A stretch of 30,581 bases of DNA from Collinsella sp. AF23-4AC (lineage in GTDB: Bacteria > Actinomycetota > Coriobacteriia > Coriobacteriales > Coriobacteriaceae): NCBI RefSeq assembly GCF_003462685.1, contig NZ_QRVE01000021.1, positions 1-30,581 of the forward strand. Reading direction: 5' to 3'. Under the pieces are notes generated by a model. It had not been told where the DNA came from, made no database searches, and worked only from the letters and a program-made list of their open reading frames with translations. Position numbers and translations under genes: made by a program. Below, piece after piece: positions 1 to 7,419 of the stretch (positions are counted from its first letter, which is position 1; every line of letters begins with the position of its first letter).

Positions 1-29
1 AGGACGGGGCTGAGGCCGAATAAATCAAT

Positions 30-644
30 TTGCGAAAGAATCTTGACGGTACCGAGCAGATCGCCGAGCTCAAAGCCGAGCGCGCGAGCGTGCAGGAGCG
101 CCTGAGCTTTTACGACGAGGCGGTTTACTGGCGCGAGCGCGAGGGCAGGCCGGAGCTCAAGCAGTTTGAGCGCCGCTACGTGGTCTTTGAGGAGTTTCCA
201 GGCGATATCGAGCGTGGCCGCTCGATGCTTCACCCCACGCTCATGCGGGCGATTCTGCGCATGCGTACGTTGACGGGCACGCGCCCCATGCGCGGCTGGG
301 GCGCCATGCTACGTCGCGAGGCACTGCATTCCGACGACCCCATCGCCGGCGCCGGCTCCTTTGCCGTGCTGCCGCGCGGTGCCGAGGGGCTACTGCCGAG
401 CGATCCCGCCGAGCTGGCAGAGATCGGCATCGAAGTGCTGCCCGAGGGCACGTATCTGTGCATGAGCCGCTGGGGTATGCCGTACGAGCCCGAGGGCATC
501 CGCGCCATCGTTGCCTGCATGGACGAGCACGCGCTCCAGCCCATCGGCAACGCCTTCGACTTTTGCTACCTCGATACCACGAGCTACGACGAGTCCCACC
601 AAGAAGACTTCTGCTGCATCCAAGTCCCCGTTGTCCTCAAATAA
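30..644 (+). CDS. MerR-type regulator C-terminal part: coiled coil plus GyrI-like effector-binding domain, probably truncated
   Basis: Residues 1-35 form a charged helix of the kind that links the DNA-binding and effector domains in MerR regulators (AELKAERASVQERLSFYDEA). Residues 45-204 resemble a GyrI-like small-molecule-binding domain (RRYVVFEEFPGD, then an EVLPEGTYLCM strand and a final CIQVPVVL strand). There is no helix-turn-helix. The first usable start is TTG at 30, without a good ribosome binding site. The same frame is open from base 3 to a TAA at 21-23 and resumes at once, so the window may begin inside a full-length MerR gene broken by one nonsense codon. A free-standing effector domain is the alternative. 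The family assignment is by pattern only; the ligand is unknown. Confidence 0.6.
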   Translation: MRKNLDGTEQIAELKAERASVQERLSFYDEAVYWREREGRPELKQFERRYVVFEEFPGDIERGRSMLHPTLMRAILRMRTLTGTRPMRGWGAMLRREALHSDDPIAGAGSFAVLPRGAEGLLPSDPAELAEIGIEVLPEGTYLCMSRWGMPYEPEGIRAIVACMDEHALQPIGNAFDFCYLDTTSYDESHQEDFCCIQVPVVLK

Positions 645-645
645 C

Positions 646-708
646 TTGCGGTGAAATAGTTCCTAAATAGCCTGAGTAATCGCACAAACGGGAACTATTC
701 CACCGCAA
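646..708. repeat. Long imperfect palindrome after the MerR-like gene
   Basis: Arms of 18 bases, TTGCGGTGAAATAGTTCC (646-663) and GGAACTATTCCACCGCAA (691-708), pair with a single mismatch around a 27-base loop. It starts directly after the stop codon at 644. There is no T-run, so it is more likely a palindromic repeat than an intrinsic terminator, although it may fold in the transcript. Confidence 0.75.
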
Positions 709-713
709 CTTCG

Positions 714-744
714 ATGTGACAAAGAGATAGTCCCTTTGTCACAT
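714..744. repeat. Short palindromic repeat, TGTGACAAAG family, copy 1
   Basis: ATGTGACAAAG (714-724) and CTTTGTCACAT (734-744) are perfect inverted arms around AGATAGTCC. Related copies lie at 2224-2256 and 8836-8864. Copies 1 and 2 bracket the ATPase gene at 901-2217. REP-type intergenic palindromes look like this; no associated transposase is in the window. Confidence 0.8.
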
Positions 745-794
745 TGACGAGCGGCACCGCGAGTTTGTTTTAAAGCGGAGGAGGCGGCTCATTT

Positions 795-874
795 CTTATA
801 AACTCGCATTATTTGCAAGTTTGTAAGGTAACATCTTATAAACTTGTAAAATCTGCAAGTTTATAAGATGTTAC
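795..874. repeat. Two back-to-back inverted repeats upstream of the AAA ATPase gene
   Basis: The second unit is a perfect 19-base inverted repeat: GTAACATCTTATAAACTTG (828-846) and CAAGTTTATAAGATGTTAC (856-874) with a 9-base loop. The first unit (795-807 against 815-827) is a 13-base inverted repeat with two mismatches and ends on the base before the second unit starts. Both share a CTTATAAACT.G / TGCAAGTTT.TAAG core, so they are also direct repeats of each other. The end is 27 bases before the ATPase ATG. It could be a tandem operator, a transcript structure, or the edge of a mobile module. The stretch is far more AT-rich than its surroundings. Confidence 0.8.
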
Positions 875-900
875 GTCTGGCCGGGCGCTAGGGAGACTCT

Positions 901-2217
901 ATGAACATCGTTCGCCGAAGCCGCTATCTTGATCGACTCATTGCTTTTCAGGATACCGACCTCATCAAAATCGTGACGGGTATACGCCGTTGCGGCAAAT
1001 CCACGTTATTGGACATGATGAGGGAGCACCTGGCGCAACAGGGGGTGCCGGCCGAGCGTTTGCTGACCTTTAAGATGGAATCTCTAGAGTATGCGGGGAT
1101 TACAGATTACCTGACGTTTTATCGCATGGTTCGGGAGCGCGTTGACGGTGTCGATCGCCCCTATCTGTTCTTTGACGAGCTCCAGAATGTCGAGGGCTGG
1201 GAAAAGGCGGTTAACTCGCTCCGAATCGATTTGCCGTGCGATATCTATGTCACGGGCTCCAATGCCTTTTTGCTATCGAGCGAGCTTGCAACGCTTATCT
1301 CGGGCCGGTATATCGAGGTCAAGATGCAGCCGCTCACGTTTGGCGAGTATCTTGATTTTCGCTCGATCGATGCGGTCGTTGCCGAAGGGCTTGACGAGAG
1401 GGCCGAGCTCGTTTCCAAGACGGGCGATCGCCTTAATTCAAACACCGTGCTCGAGCAGTACATAACCTATGGCGGCATGCCGTTTCTGGCTCATGACGAG
1501 CCAAGACGCGAACCGTGCCGCGACTACATCCGCAGCCTCTATCAGACGATTGTCGCGCGCGATATCCTATTGCGCGCGACGCGTAGAGGTCGCGGAGCTA
1601 TCACCAAGCGCGACGTTCTCGAGCGGCTCTGTGCGTATCTGGCAGACAACATCTCCAATCAAACCTCGGTCAACAAAATCGTAGGGACGCTCAACGAATC
1701 ATCGGGCGGTAAGACCAACGCATCGACGGTGTCGGCGTATATTGACGCTCTGGAAGAGACGTACCTGTTTACCAAGGTAAAAAGGTATGACGTCAAGGGG
1801 CGGGAGCTTCTCAAGACAGGCGGTAAATATTACATAGCCGATACGGGAATCCGCAGCTATCTTGACGGATATAGAGGCAGCGATAGCGGAAGGATGCTCG
1901 AGAACGTTATCTACAACCAGCTTGTCTTTGAAGGATACGAAGTGTTTTGCGGCCATCTGCGCGCGGGGGAAATCGACTTTGTCGCAATCGGCGAGGGATC
2001 GGACCGTAAATATATCCAGGTTACCGAACGGATCGATGCCGAGGCGACCAGAGAGCGCGAGCTGCGACCGCTCAAACTAAACACGCTGGGAAAAATCCCT
2101 GATTCGTACGAGAAGATCCTGATCGTCAGGGATGGTGAGCATCCAACAGACATCGACGGCATCAGAATCGTAGGGGCGGTCGACTTCTTGCTGAGAAACA
2201 AGATCGCCCACGGCTAA
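901..2217 (+). CDS. AAA-type ATP-binding protein with C-terminal DUF4143 domain
   Basis: A 438-residue protein. Residues 20-40 carry a Walker A motif (GIRRCGKST, residues 27-35) and about residue 85 a Walker B (YLFFDELQ), followed by a sensor-like ITGSNAFLLS segment and the LTFGEYLDF signature typical of this family. The C-terminal third (about 300-438) contains GGKYYIADTGIRSYL and a GEIDFVA...KYIQVT stretch that resembles a degenerate PD-(D/E)XK fold with the usual ExK replaced. ATG 901 follows GGGAG at 891-895. Such proteins are common as variable accessory genes in gut bacteria and archaea; their cellular role is poorly known. The gene uses more AT-rich codons than its neighbours and is bracketed by palindromic repeats, which suggests acquisition by transfer. 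Confidence 0.9.
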   Translation: MNIVRRSRYLDRLIAFQDTDLIKIVTGIRRCGKSTLLDMMREHLAQQGVPAERLLTFKMESLEYAGITDYLTFYRMVRERVDGVDRPYLFFDELQNVEGWEKAVNSLRIDLPCDIYVTGSNAFLLSSELATLISGRYIEVKMQPLTFGEYLDFRSIDAVVAEGLDERAELVSKTGDRLNSNTVLEQYITYGGMPFLAHDEPRREPCRDYIRSLYQTIVARDILLRATRRGRGAITKRDVLERLCAYLADNISNQTSVNKIVGTLNESSGGKTNASTVSAYIDALEETYLFTKVKRYDVKGRELLKTGGKYYIADTGIRSYLDGYRGSDSGRMLENVIYNQLVFEGYEVFCGHLRAGEIDFVAIGEGSDRKYIQVTERIDAEATRERELRPLKLNTLGKIPDSYEKILIVRDGEHPTDIDGIRIVGAVDFLLRNKIAHG

Positions 2218-2223
2218 ACGCAA

Positions 2224-2256
2224 AATGTGACAAAGGGATAGTCCCTTTGTTACATT
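2224..2256. repeat. Short palindromic repeat, TGTGACAAAG family, copy 2
   Basis: AATGTGACAAAGGGA (2224-2238) pairs with TCCCTTTGTTACATT (2242-2256) with one G-T position. It begins 7 bases after the ATPase stop codon and matches the copy at 714-744. Confidence 0.8.
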
Positions 2257-2331
2257 CCATGCGAGCCGCCGTGCCATCTGGGGGTATAAGGCTGGCAAGT
2301 GTTTATTTGCGAGGCCAAGGGGGCGCCCCGT

Positions 2332-3201
2332 ATGGATATTGATAACTTTGAATGGTGGTATAGCGAGGGCGAGGCTCCGGACGAAGAGTGGGACGAGCCC
2401 GCGTCGCGTGACGTGTCGAGCGACGAGGACGAGACCGGCAACGTCGTCGCCGCCGACTCGGACGCCGCCCTCGACCCCGTCGAGCCCCTAACCTTTGAAC
2501 AGGCCTGGGCCCAGGCCGAGGCAGACGAGGCCAAGGCCGACGCTACGGCCACGCTCGGCGAGCCAGCCGACATGTCCATCTCGCCGGCAAAGACCCCGCA
2601 ACCTCGCCATACCATCGACCCCGACAGCACGGCATCCTTCAGCATTCTCGACGTGCCCTCGCAGGGTGCTCAGGCGCCCGCGCCCACACGTCGCCCCAAT
2701 CTGTCTCGCGAGGAAGATGCAGGACGTCGCTCGCCGCTCGGCCCCATCCTTATCGCCTTCATGGCCGGCGTCATCGCTTGCTCGGCGATCGGAAATGTCT
2801 GGAGCCACGTGGAGCAACAGCGCAAAGACGCCGCCAAGGTCGAGATGTCTGTCGAGCAATCGCTCAGCCGTACGCGCTCGGTGCATGTGGCGGTCGAGGT
2901 CAAGGACGGTGCGACATGGGACACCGCCCGGGGAGACAGCCAGATGCTCGTCCATATCGTGGGCCGCACACTCAAGGGACAAGCAATCGACGAGTATCAA
3001 TACGTCAATTCCGAAGGTGACGGCATCGAGCTCAAGCCCGGCGACTACGAGCTCACGGTCGATGAGCCGCCCGTCGCCACCGACGGCACGCGTTACCGTG
3101 CCTCAAAGCGCATGGTTCCGGTGAGTTTTAATTCACAGGCGCCCGATACGGTCGATAGCACGCCGCAGGGCGGGTTTGACCTTTACGCTATTGCTCAATA
3201 A
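2332..3201 (+). CDS. Acidic single-pass membrane protein of unknown function
   Basis: Not recognised. A protein of about 289 residues in three parts: an acidic, Asp/Glu/Ala-rich, probably disordered N-terminal 130 residues; one hydrophobic segment (PILIAFMAGVIACSAIGNVW, about residues 142-161); and a C-terminal segment of about 130 residues (SVHVAVEVKDGATWD... to LKPGDYELTVDEPP) that reads like a small beta-sandwich or Ig-like extracytoplasmic domain. ATG 2332 was chosen because CCAAGGGGG at 2314-2322 sits at a normal distance; an upstream GTG at 2299 would add 11 residues but lacks such a site. A GTATAA sequence just upstream (about 2284) may be a -10 box. A cytoplasmic tail with an outside domain suggests an envelope role, which is inference. 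Confidence 0.75.
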   Translation: MDIDNFEWWYSEGEAPDEEWDEPASRDVSSDEDETGNVVAADSDAALDPVEPLTFEQAWAQAEADEAKADATATLGEPADMSISPAKTPQPRHTIDPDSTASFSILDVPSQGAQAPAPTRRPNLSREEDAGRRSPLGPILIAFMAGVIACSAIGNVWSHVEQQRKDAAKVEMSVEQSLSRTRSVHVAVEVKDGATWDTARGDSQMLVHIVGRTLKGQAIDEYQYVNSEGDGIELKPGDYELTVDEPPVATDGTRYRASKRMVPVSFNSQAPDTVDSTPQGGFDLYAIAQ

Positions 3202-3237
3202 CTGCGCCTGACGCTCAACCCTGCCGCCAAGAGTGGG

Positions 3238-3260
3238 ACAATAGCCCTCGACACTATTGT
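3238..3260. promoter_or_regulatory. Inverted repeat ACAATAG-N9-CTATTGT before the epimerase-like gene
   Basis: Perfect 7-base arms (3238-3244 and 3254-3260) lie 8 bases upstream of the ribosome binding site of the next gene. The position fits an operator or a hairpin near the 5' end of the transcript; no function is demonstrated. Confidence 0.4.
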
Positions 3261-3280
3261 TTACTTTTGGAGGAAGTAGC

Positions 3281-4174
3281 ATGTCTACCGTCACTACCAT
3301 CAAGCGCGGCGGCCTCACCGCGGCCATCGATTCCATGGGTGCCCAGCTCACGAGCCTTGCCCTCAACGGCAACGAGTATCTGTGGCAGGGCGACCCCGCC
3401 TTTTGGGGCAAGCACGCGCCCATCCTGTTCCCCATCGTGGGATCGCTGCGCAACAACACGGCGACGTCTGCGGCCGGCACCTGCGAGATGGCTCGCCACG
3501 GCATCGCGCGTATCGTGGAGCACAAGATCGTCGAGGTCTCCGAGGACGGCTCGTCCGTCACCTACGAGATCACCGACACGCCCGAGTCGCTCAAGGCTTT
3601 CCCGTTCCACTTTAAGCTCAACATGACCTATGCCCTGACTGGTGACGCCACGCTTACCCAGACCTTTGCCGTCACCAACACCGGCGACGTGGACCTGCCG
3701 TTCTCGGTGGGCGGCCACCCCGCGTTTAACGTGCCCGTCTCCGGTGCCGAGGACGAGACGTTCGAGGATTACGAGCTGGCATTTACCGAGGCTTGGACCA
3801 ACGAGGCCCCCATCATCACGCCCGATGGCCTCATGACGTTCGAGGGCAGCTACAAGGCCCCCGATAACTCGGACGTGCTGCCCATCACGCACCGTAGCTT
3901 CGATAACGACGCCATCATGTTCACCGATACCCCGGGCTCCACGCTCACGCTGCGCGGTCGCAAGTCGGGCCGCGGCGTCAAGATCGACTTTGAGGGCTTT
4001 AAGTACATCGGCGTGTGGTCTGCCGCCAACGATGCTCCGTTTGTGGCGCTCGAGCCCTGGACCGGTCATACCACCATGGACACCGAGGACGACGTCTTTG
4101 AGCACAAGGTCAACACCATTACGCTGGCGCCGGGCGAGACGGACGTCCGCAGCTTTAGCGTCACCTTGCTCTAG
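3281..4174 (+). CDS. Aldose 1-epimerase / galactose mutarotase-like protein (LacX-YeaD type)
   Basis: A 297-residue protein that fits the galactose-mutarotase-like beta-sandwich superfamily and interconverts sugar anomers in members of known function. Recognisable elements are an N-terminal GAQLTSLALNGNEYLWQGDP stretch with the following WGKHAPILFPIVG segment, the histidine-containing GGHPAFNVP motif near residue 147 and a late ALEPWTGHT segment with the likely catalytic Glu. The length is normal. ATG 3281 is preceded by GGAGGAA at 3269-3275. It stands alone, not in a sugar operon, so the substrate (free hexose or hexose phosphate) cannot be told. The structured repeat at 4180 begins right after its stop. 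Confidence 0.88.
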   Translation: MSTVTTIKRGGLTAAIDSMGAQLTSLALNGNEYLWQGDPAFWGKHAPILFPIVGSLRNNTATSAAGTCEMARHGIARIVEHKIVEVSEDGSSVTYEITDTPESLKAFPFHFKLNMTYALTGDATLTQTFAVTNTGDVDLPFSVGGHPAFNVPVSGAEDETFEDYELAFTEAWTNEAPIITPDGLMTFEGSYKAPDNSDVLPITHRSFDNDAIMFTDTPGSTLTLRGRKSGRGVKIDFEGFKYIGVWSAANDAPFVALEPWTGHTTMDTEDDVFEHKVNTITLAPGETDVRSFSVTLL

Positions 4175-4179
4175 AGGTT

Positions 4180-4325
4180 CCGCCGTTCTGACGAACGGCG
4201 GGCCGGTCGACGCTGCGCGCTACCCAGAGCGACAATTTGTCATTCAAAAGGCATGGCATGACCAGAAGGTCTATGCCTTGCCTTTTTCATGCCAACTTGT
4301 TCGCTCTGGGCGGCGCTCGCTGGCA
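4180..4325 (+). repeat. Structured intergenic element, copy 1 (divergent copy)
   Basis: Same architecture as 10198-10340 and 25803-25948. Stem 1: CCGCCGTTC (4180-4188) / GAACGGCGG (4193-4201), tetraloop TGAC. Linker CGACGCTGCGCG. Stem A: CCCAGAGCGA (4223-4232) / TCGCTCTGGG (4301-4310). Stem C: TGTCAT / ATGCCA, five of six pairs. Stem B: 4246-4286, long arms AAAAGGCA-T-GGCAT-GACC / GGTC-T-ATGCC-T-TGCCTTTT around the loop AGAA, followed by a T-run. Stems A and B differ in sequence from the other copies but stay paired, while the AGAA loop, GACAAT and CTTG linkers are retained. Stem B with its T-run would work as an intrinsic terminator here. Confidence 0.75.
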
Positions 4326-4454
4326 TTGCCAAAACATCGACGCTCCCAATGACTACCGTGTGTCTATTAATTTTTCGAGCTTGTGCTGCGCTGCTGGTCG
4401 CTGGCGTATATCCTGTAAAGTCGTCAGCATACGATTCAACAGGGAAGGCAGATT

Positions 4455-5381
4455 ATGCATTCTCCCCATCAACGCGACGCGCATCCACAGCCGGTATGCA
4501 GCCGTCGCATCTTTTTGGGTAGCGCTCTCGCTGCGAGCGCTTCTGTCGTCGCCGGCGCACTTGCCGGTTGCCAGCGCCCCTCCACGCTGGAAGTAGTTCA
4601 GCCCACGACGGGCGGCGGTCGCGACGACCTGTCCGATTCCGTTATCGGCAAGGACAAGATCCGCATCGGTATGGAGGCAGCCTACGCCCCGTACAACTGG
4701 CAAGTTTCCGAAGCCAGCGAGTACACCATCCCTATCGACAACGTGCAGGGCGCCTATGCCGATGGTTACGACGTGCAGATCGCCAAGATTGTCTGCAAGG
4801 CTCTCGGTGGCGAGCCCGTTGCCGTCAAGCAGAGCTTTTCGGGTCTTATCGATTCGCTCAACAACGGCCAGATCGATCTCATCATCGCCGGCATGAGCGC
4901 CACGCCCGAGCGCGAGGAGTCCGTCGGCTTTTCCGACCCGTACTTCATCGGCTACTTTGGCCTGTTCGTAAAAGAGGGCTCGCCCTACCAAAACGCCACC
5001 AAGCTCAGCGACTTTAGCGGCGCTACGGTGCTCGGCCAAAAGGACACCATGCTCGACACTGTCATCGACGAGATCCCGGGTGTTGTGCACAAAAACCCGG
5101 TCGACTCCGTCCCCACGGTGTTCTCGAATCTGCTGCAGGGCACGTGCGACGCCGTGACCTACAACACTGAGAACGAGAAGGGCTATATGGCCCAAAACCC
5201 GGGTATCGTGCCGATTCAATTTGCCGAGGGCGAGGGCTTTAAGCAGGAGGTCACGGCAAATGTCGGCTGCCGCAAGGGCTCGGACAAGCTGCTTAAGCTC
5301 ATCGACAAGACACTCAAGGGCATTAGCCAAGAGGAGCGCGACCAAATGTGGGACGCGTGCCTCGACCGTCAGCCGGCATAG
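4455..5381 (+). CDS. Amino acid ABC transporter substrate-binding lipoprotein (family 3)
   Basis: A 308-residue extracytoplasmic solute-binding protein. The N-terminus has a twin-arginine-like SRRIFLG motif, a hydrophobic stretch and a lipobox LAGC with the lipidated Cys at residue 39, so it is probably exported folded and anchored to the membrane. The mature part shows the family-3 pattern IRIGMEAAYAPYNW, GYDVQIAK, FSGLIDSLNNGQIDLIIAGM and ATPEREESVGFSDPYF; the Arg in that last motif usually binds the amino acid carboxylate. ATG 4455 follows GGGAAGG at 4441-4447. It is the first gene of a three-gene importer with the permease 9 bases downstream. The sequence supports polar amino acids as substrate class but not the exact one. 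Confidence 0.93.
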   Translation: MHSPHQRDAHPQPVCSRRIFLGSALAASASVVAGALAGCQRPSTLEVVQPTTGGGRDDLSDSVIGKDKIRIGMEAAYAPYNWQVSEASEYTIPIDNVQGAYADGYDVQIAKIVCKALGGEPVAVKQSFSGLIDSLNNGQIDLIIAGMSATPEREESVGFSDPYFIGYFGLFVKEGSPYQNATKLSDFSGATVLGQKDTMLDTVIDEIPGVVHKNPVDSVPTVFSNLLQGTCDAVTYNTENEKGYMAQNPGIVPIQFAEGEGFKQEVTANVGCRKGSDKLLKLIDKTLKGISQEERDQMWDACLDRQPA

Positions 5382-5390
5382 GGAGGCAGC

Positions 5391-6539
5391 ATGAAAACCA
5401 TCAATCGCCTGGCCTCCTTTATCAAGGCCGACCACCGTTATGTATACCTGGGCACGAGCGTTATCGCGGCGCTCGGCCTGGCATTTAGCCAACGCAACCC
5501 CACGCCGCTGAGCTTCTTGGCGCCTACGGGCGTGTTCCAAGACTGCCTCTGGGCGATCCTTTGGGCCTGGCTCGTCGTGTCGGCGGCGGCGCTGGTCACC
5601 AAGCTTATGCACTGGAGCGACTATCGCGAAACGTCGCCGTTCGCATCCGAGCGCTTCCGTCGCGGCGCGCGCCTGGGCAGCTATGTCGTGGTCGCCATCG
5701 CGGCGATCTTTTTCGCGGACCGCTGCGTCATGTCGTTTATCGATTTGGTGCAGGTGAGCATTGTCTCGGACTCCAACCCCAGCGACTTTTTGTCGAGCCT
5801 GGTCTACATGACCTACAAGAGCGGCGACTTCTTCATCCGTGGCATCGAGATCACCATCGCACTTGCGACCTTCGGTACCGTCATTGCATTCTTCCTGGCG
5901 CTGCTCCTTGTGTTTTTGCGCATTCAGACGTTCGACCGCGTGGATAGCGACCTCACGCGCTTCTTTAAGAGCATCGGCCGCGGCTTTGCGACCGTCTACT
6001 CCACCATCGTGCGCGGCACGCCCATGATGGTCCAGGGCCTGCTCATCTATTACGCGGGCTTCACCGTTTTGCGCGGCATGGGCTTCGAGACTGCCCAGGC
6101 CAATCAGATCTGGAGTACCTTCACCGCCGGCCTCGTCACCATCTCGCTCAACTCCACCGCCTACATGATGGAGGTCCTGCGCGGCGGCATCGAGTCCATC
6201 GATCCCGGCCAGGCCGAGGCAGCGCGCTCGCTGGGGCTTTCGCAGTGGCAGGCTATGCGCAAGGTCGTGTTCCCCCAGGGCATTAAAAACGCGATTCCGG
6301 CGCTCACCAACGAGCTCATCATCAACATCAAGGATTCGTCGGTGCTCTCGGTCATCGGCGTGTTCGACCTCATGTATGCCACCACCACCGTCGCCGGCGT
6401 GTACTACCGCCAGATGGAGGTCTACTGCGTGGCGCTCGTGGTCTATCTGATCCTGACGCTCGTGGCGAGCCGCCTGCTCGAGGCCTTTGGCAAAAAGCTC
6501 GGCGCCGAGGCTCCTGCCACGCTGCCCAGCTCTAACTAG
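5391..6539 (+). CDS. Amino acid ABC transporter permease (His/Glu/Gln/Arg/opine type) with N-terminal extension
   Basis: A 382-residue inner-membrane permease. The family domain lies at about 150-370: [40 protein letters not shown] and the EAA loop [20 protein letters not shown] that docks the ATPase. The usual length is 215-250 residues; about 140 extra residues at the N-terminus hold roughly three additional membrane segments (around 18-40, 45-75 and 100-125). ATG 5391 follows GGGAGG. It lies between its binding protein and ATPase, so all three form one importer. Confidence 0.92.
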   Translation: MKTINRLASFIKADHRYVYLGTSVIAALGLAFSQRNPTPLSFLAPTGVFQDCLWAILWAWLVVSAAALVTKLMHWSDYRETSPFASERFRRGARLGSYVVVAIAAIFFADRCVMSFIDLVQVSIVSDSNPSDFLSSLVYMTYKSGDFFIRGIEITIALATFGTVIAFFLALLLVFLRIQTFDRVDSDLTRFFKSIGRGFATVYSTIVRGTPMMVQGLLIYYAGFTVLRGMGFETAQANQIWSTFTAGLVTISLNSTAYMMEVLRGGIESIDPGQAEAARSLGLSQWQAMRKVVFPQGIKNAIPALTNELIINIKDSSVLSVIGVFDLMYATTTVAGVYYRQMEVYCVALVVYLILTLVASRLLEAFGKKLGAEAPATLPSSN

Positions 6540-6561
6540 GCTTAAGACGAGGAGAATCATC

Positions 6562-7347
6562 ATGGCAGATACCGCCATTACCGGCGTTGCGGCCGCCGCA
6601 CAGACCAATGAGCCGCTCATCCGCGTCGAGGGCCTGCGCAAGAGCTTTGGTTCGCTCGAGGTGCTTAAGGGCATCGACCTGTCCGTCAATCCCGGTGAGG
6701 TTGTCACCATCATCGGCGCCTCGGGCTCGGGCAAATCGACCTTCCTGCGCTGCCTCAACCTGCTCGAGACCCCGGACGCGGGCCACATCTGGTTCCACGG
6801 CCAGGACCTCACGGCCGAGCGCTGCAACATCAACAAGCTGCGCGAGGACATCGGCATGGTGTTCCAGGGCTTTAACCTGTTCAACAACATGGATGTGCTC
6901 GACAACTGCACGCTCGCGCCCGTCACGCTCAAAAAGATGAGCAAGGCCGAGGCTGAAAAAATTGCGATGGAGCATCTGACGAGCGTGGGACTCGAAAAGT
7001 TCGCGCACGCCGCCGTGGGTCGTCTGTCCGGTGGTCAAAAACAGCGCGTGGCCATCGCTCGTGCCTTATGCATGAATCCGCAGATTATGCTGTTCGACGA
7101 GCCGACCTCTGCGCTCGACCCCGAGATCGTGGGCGAGGTGCTCGAGGTCATGCGCAAGCTCGCCGCCGACGGCATGACCATGGTCGTCGTCACGCACGAG
7201 ATGGCCTTTGCCCGCACGGTGTCCGACCGCGTGGTCTTTATGGACAAGGGCGTGGTGCTCGAGGATGCCGCGCCGGCCGAGCTCTTCGGCAACCCCAAGC
7301 ACCAGCGCACCCGCGAGTTCCTCTCTCGCTATCTCGAGGACAAATAA
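6562..7347 (+). CDS. Polar amino acid ABC transporter ATP-binding protein (GlnQ type)
   Basis: A 261-residue cytoplasmic ATPase that powers the importer encoded just upstream. Walker [10 protein letters not shown] is at about 57-65, the Q-loop region [11 protein letters not shown] at about 99-109, the signature [15 protein letters not shown] at about 156, Walker [13 protein letters not shown] at about 176 and the switch His in VVVTHEM near 213. ATG 6562 is chosen because GAGGAGAA at 6549-6556 precedes it; longer starts upstream would overlap the permease end. The first 20 residues are Ala/Thr-rich and outside the domain. Confidence 0.94.
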   Translation: MADTAITGVAAAAQTNEPLIRVEGLRKSFGSLEVLKGIDLSVNPGEVVTIIGASGSGKSTFLRCLNLLETPDAGHIWFHGQDLTAERCNINKLREDIGMVFQGFNLFNNMDVLDNCTLAPVTLKKMSKAEAEKIAMEHLTSVGLEKFAHAAVGRLSGGQKQRVAIARALCMNPQIMLFDEPTSALDPEIVGEVLEVMRKLAADGMTMVVVTHEMAFARTVSDRVVFMDKGVVLEDAAPAELFGNPKHQRTREFLSRYLEDK

Positions 7348-7370
7348 CCGACCGCAAACGCTTACGTTGC

Positions 7371-7395
7371 AGGGCCGCTCCGGTGGGGCGGCCCT
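7371..7395 (+). terminator. Hairpin after the amino acid importer operon
   Basis: AGGGCCGC (7371-7378) pairs perfectly with GCGGCCCT (7388-7395). The following bases are CGTCATC rather than a T-run, so termination may be partial and allow read-through into the peptidase gene. Confidence 0.45.
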
Positions 7396-7419
7396 CGTCA
7401 TCACAATCGAAAGGATGTC

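Noticed and set aside
714..744. Short palindromes as CRISPR repeats
   Set aside because: They are single, scattered copies without regular spacers or cas genes.
4353..6944. A very long open frame of 863 codons on the minus strand
   Set aside because: It runs antisense across three well-supported transporter genes, has a His/Asp/Arg-rich composition typical of GC-rich shadow frames and shows no family motif.
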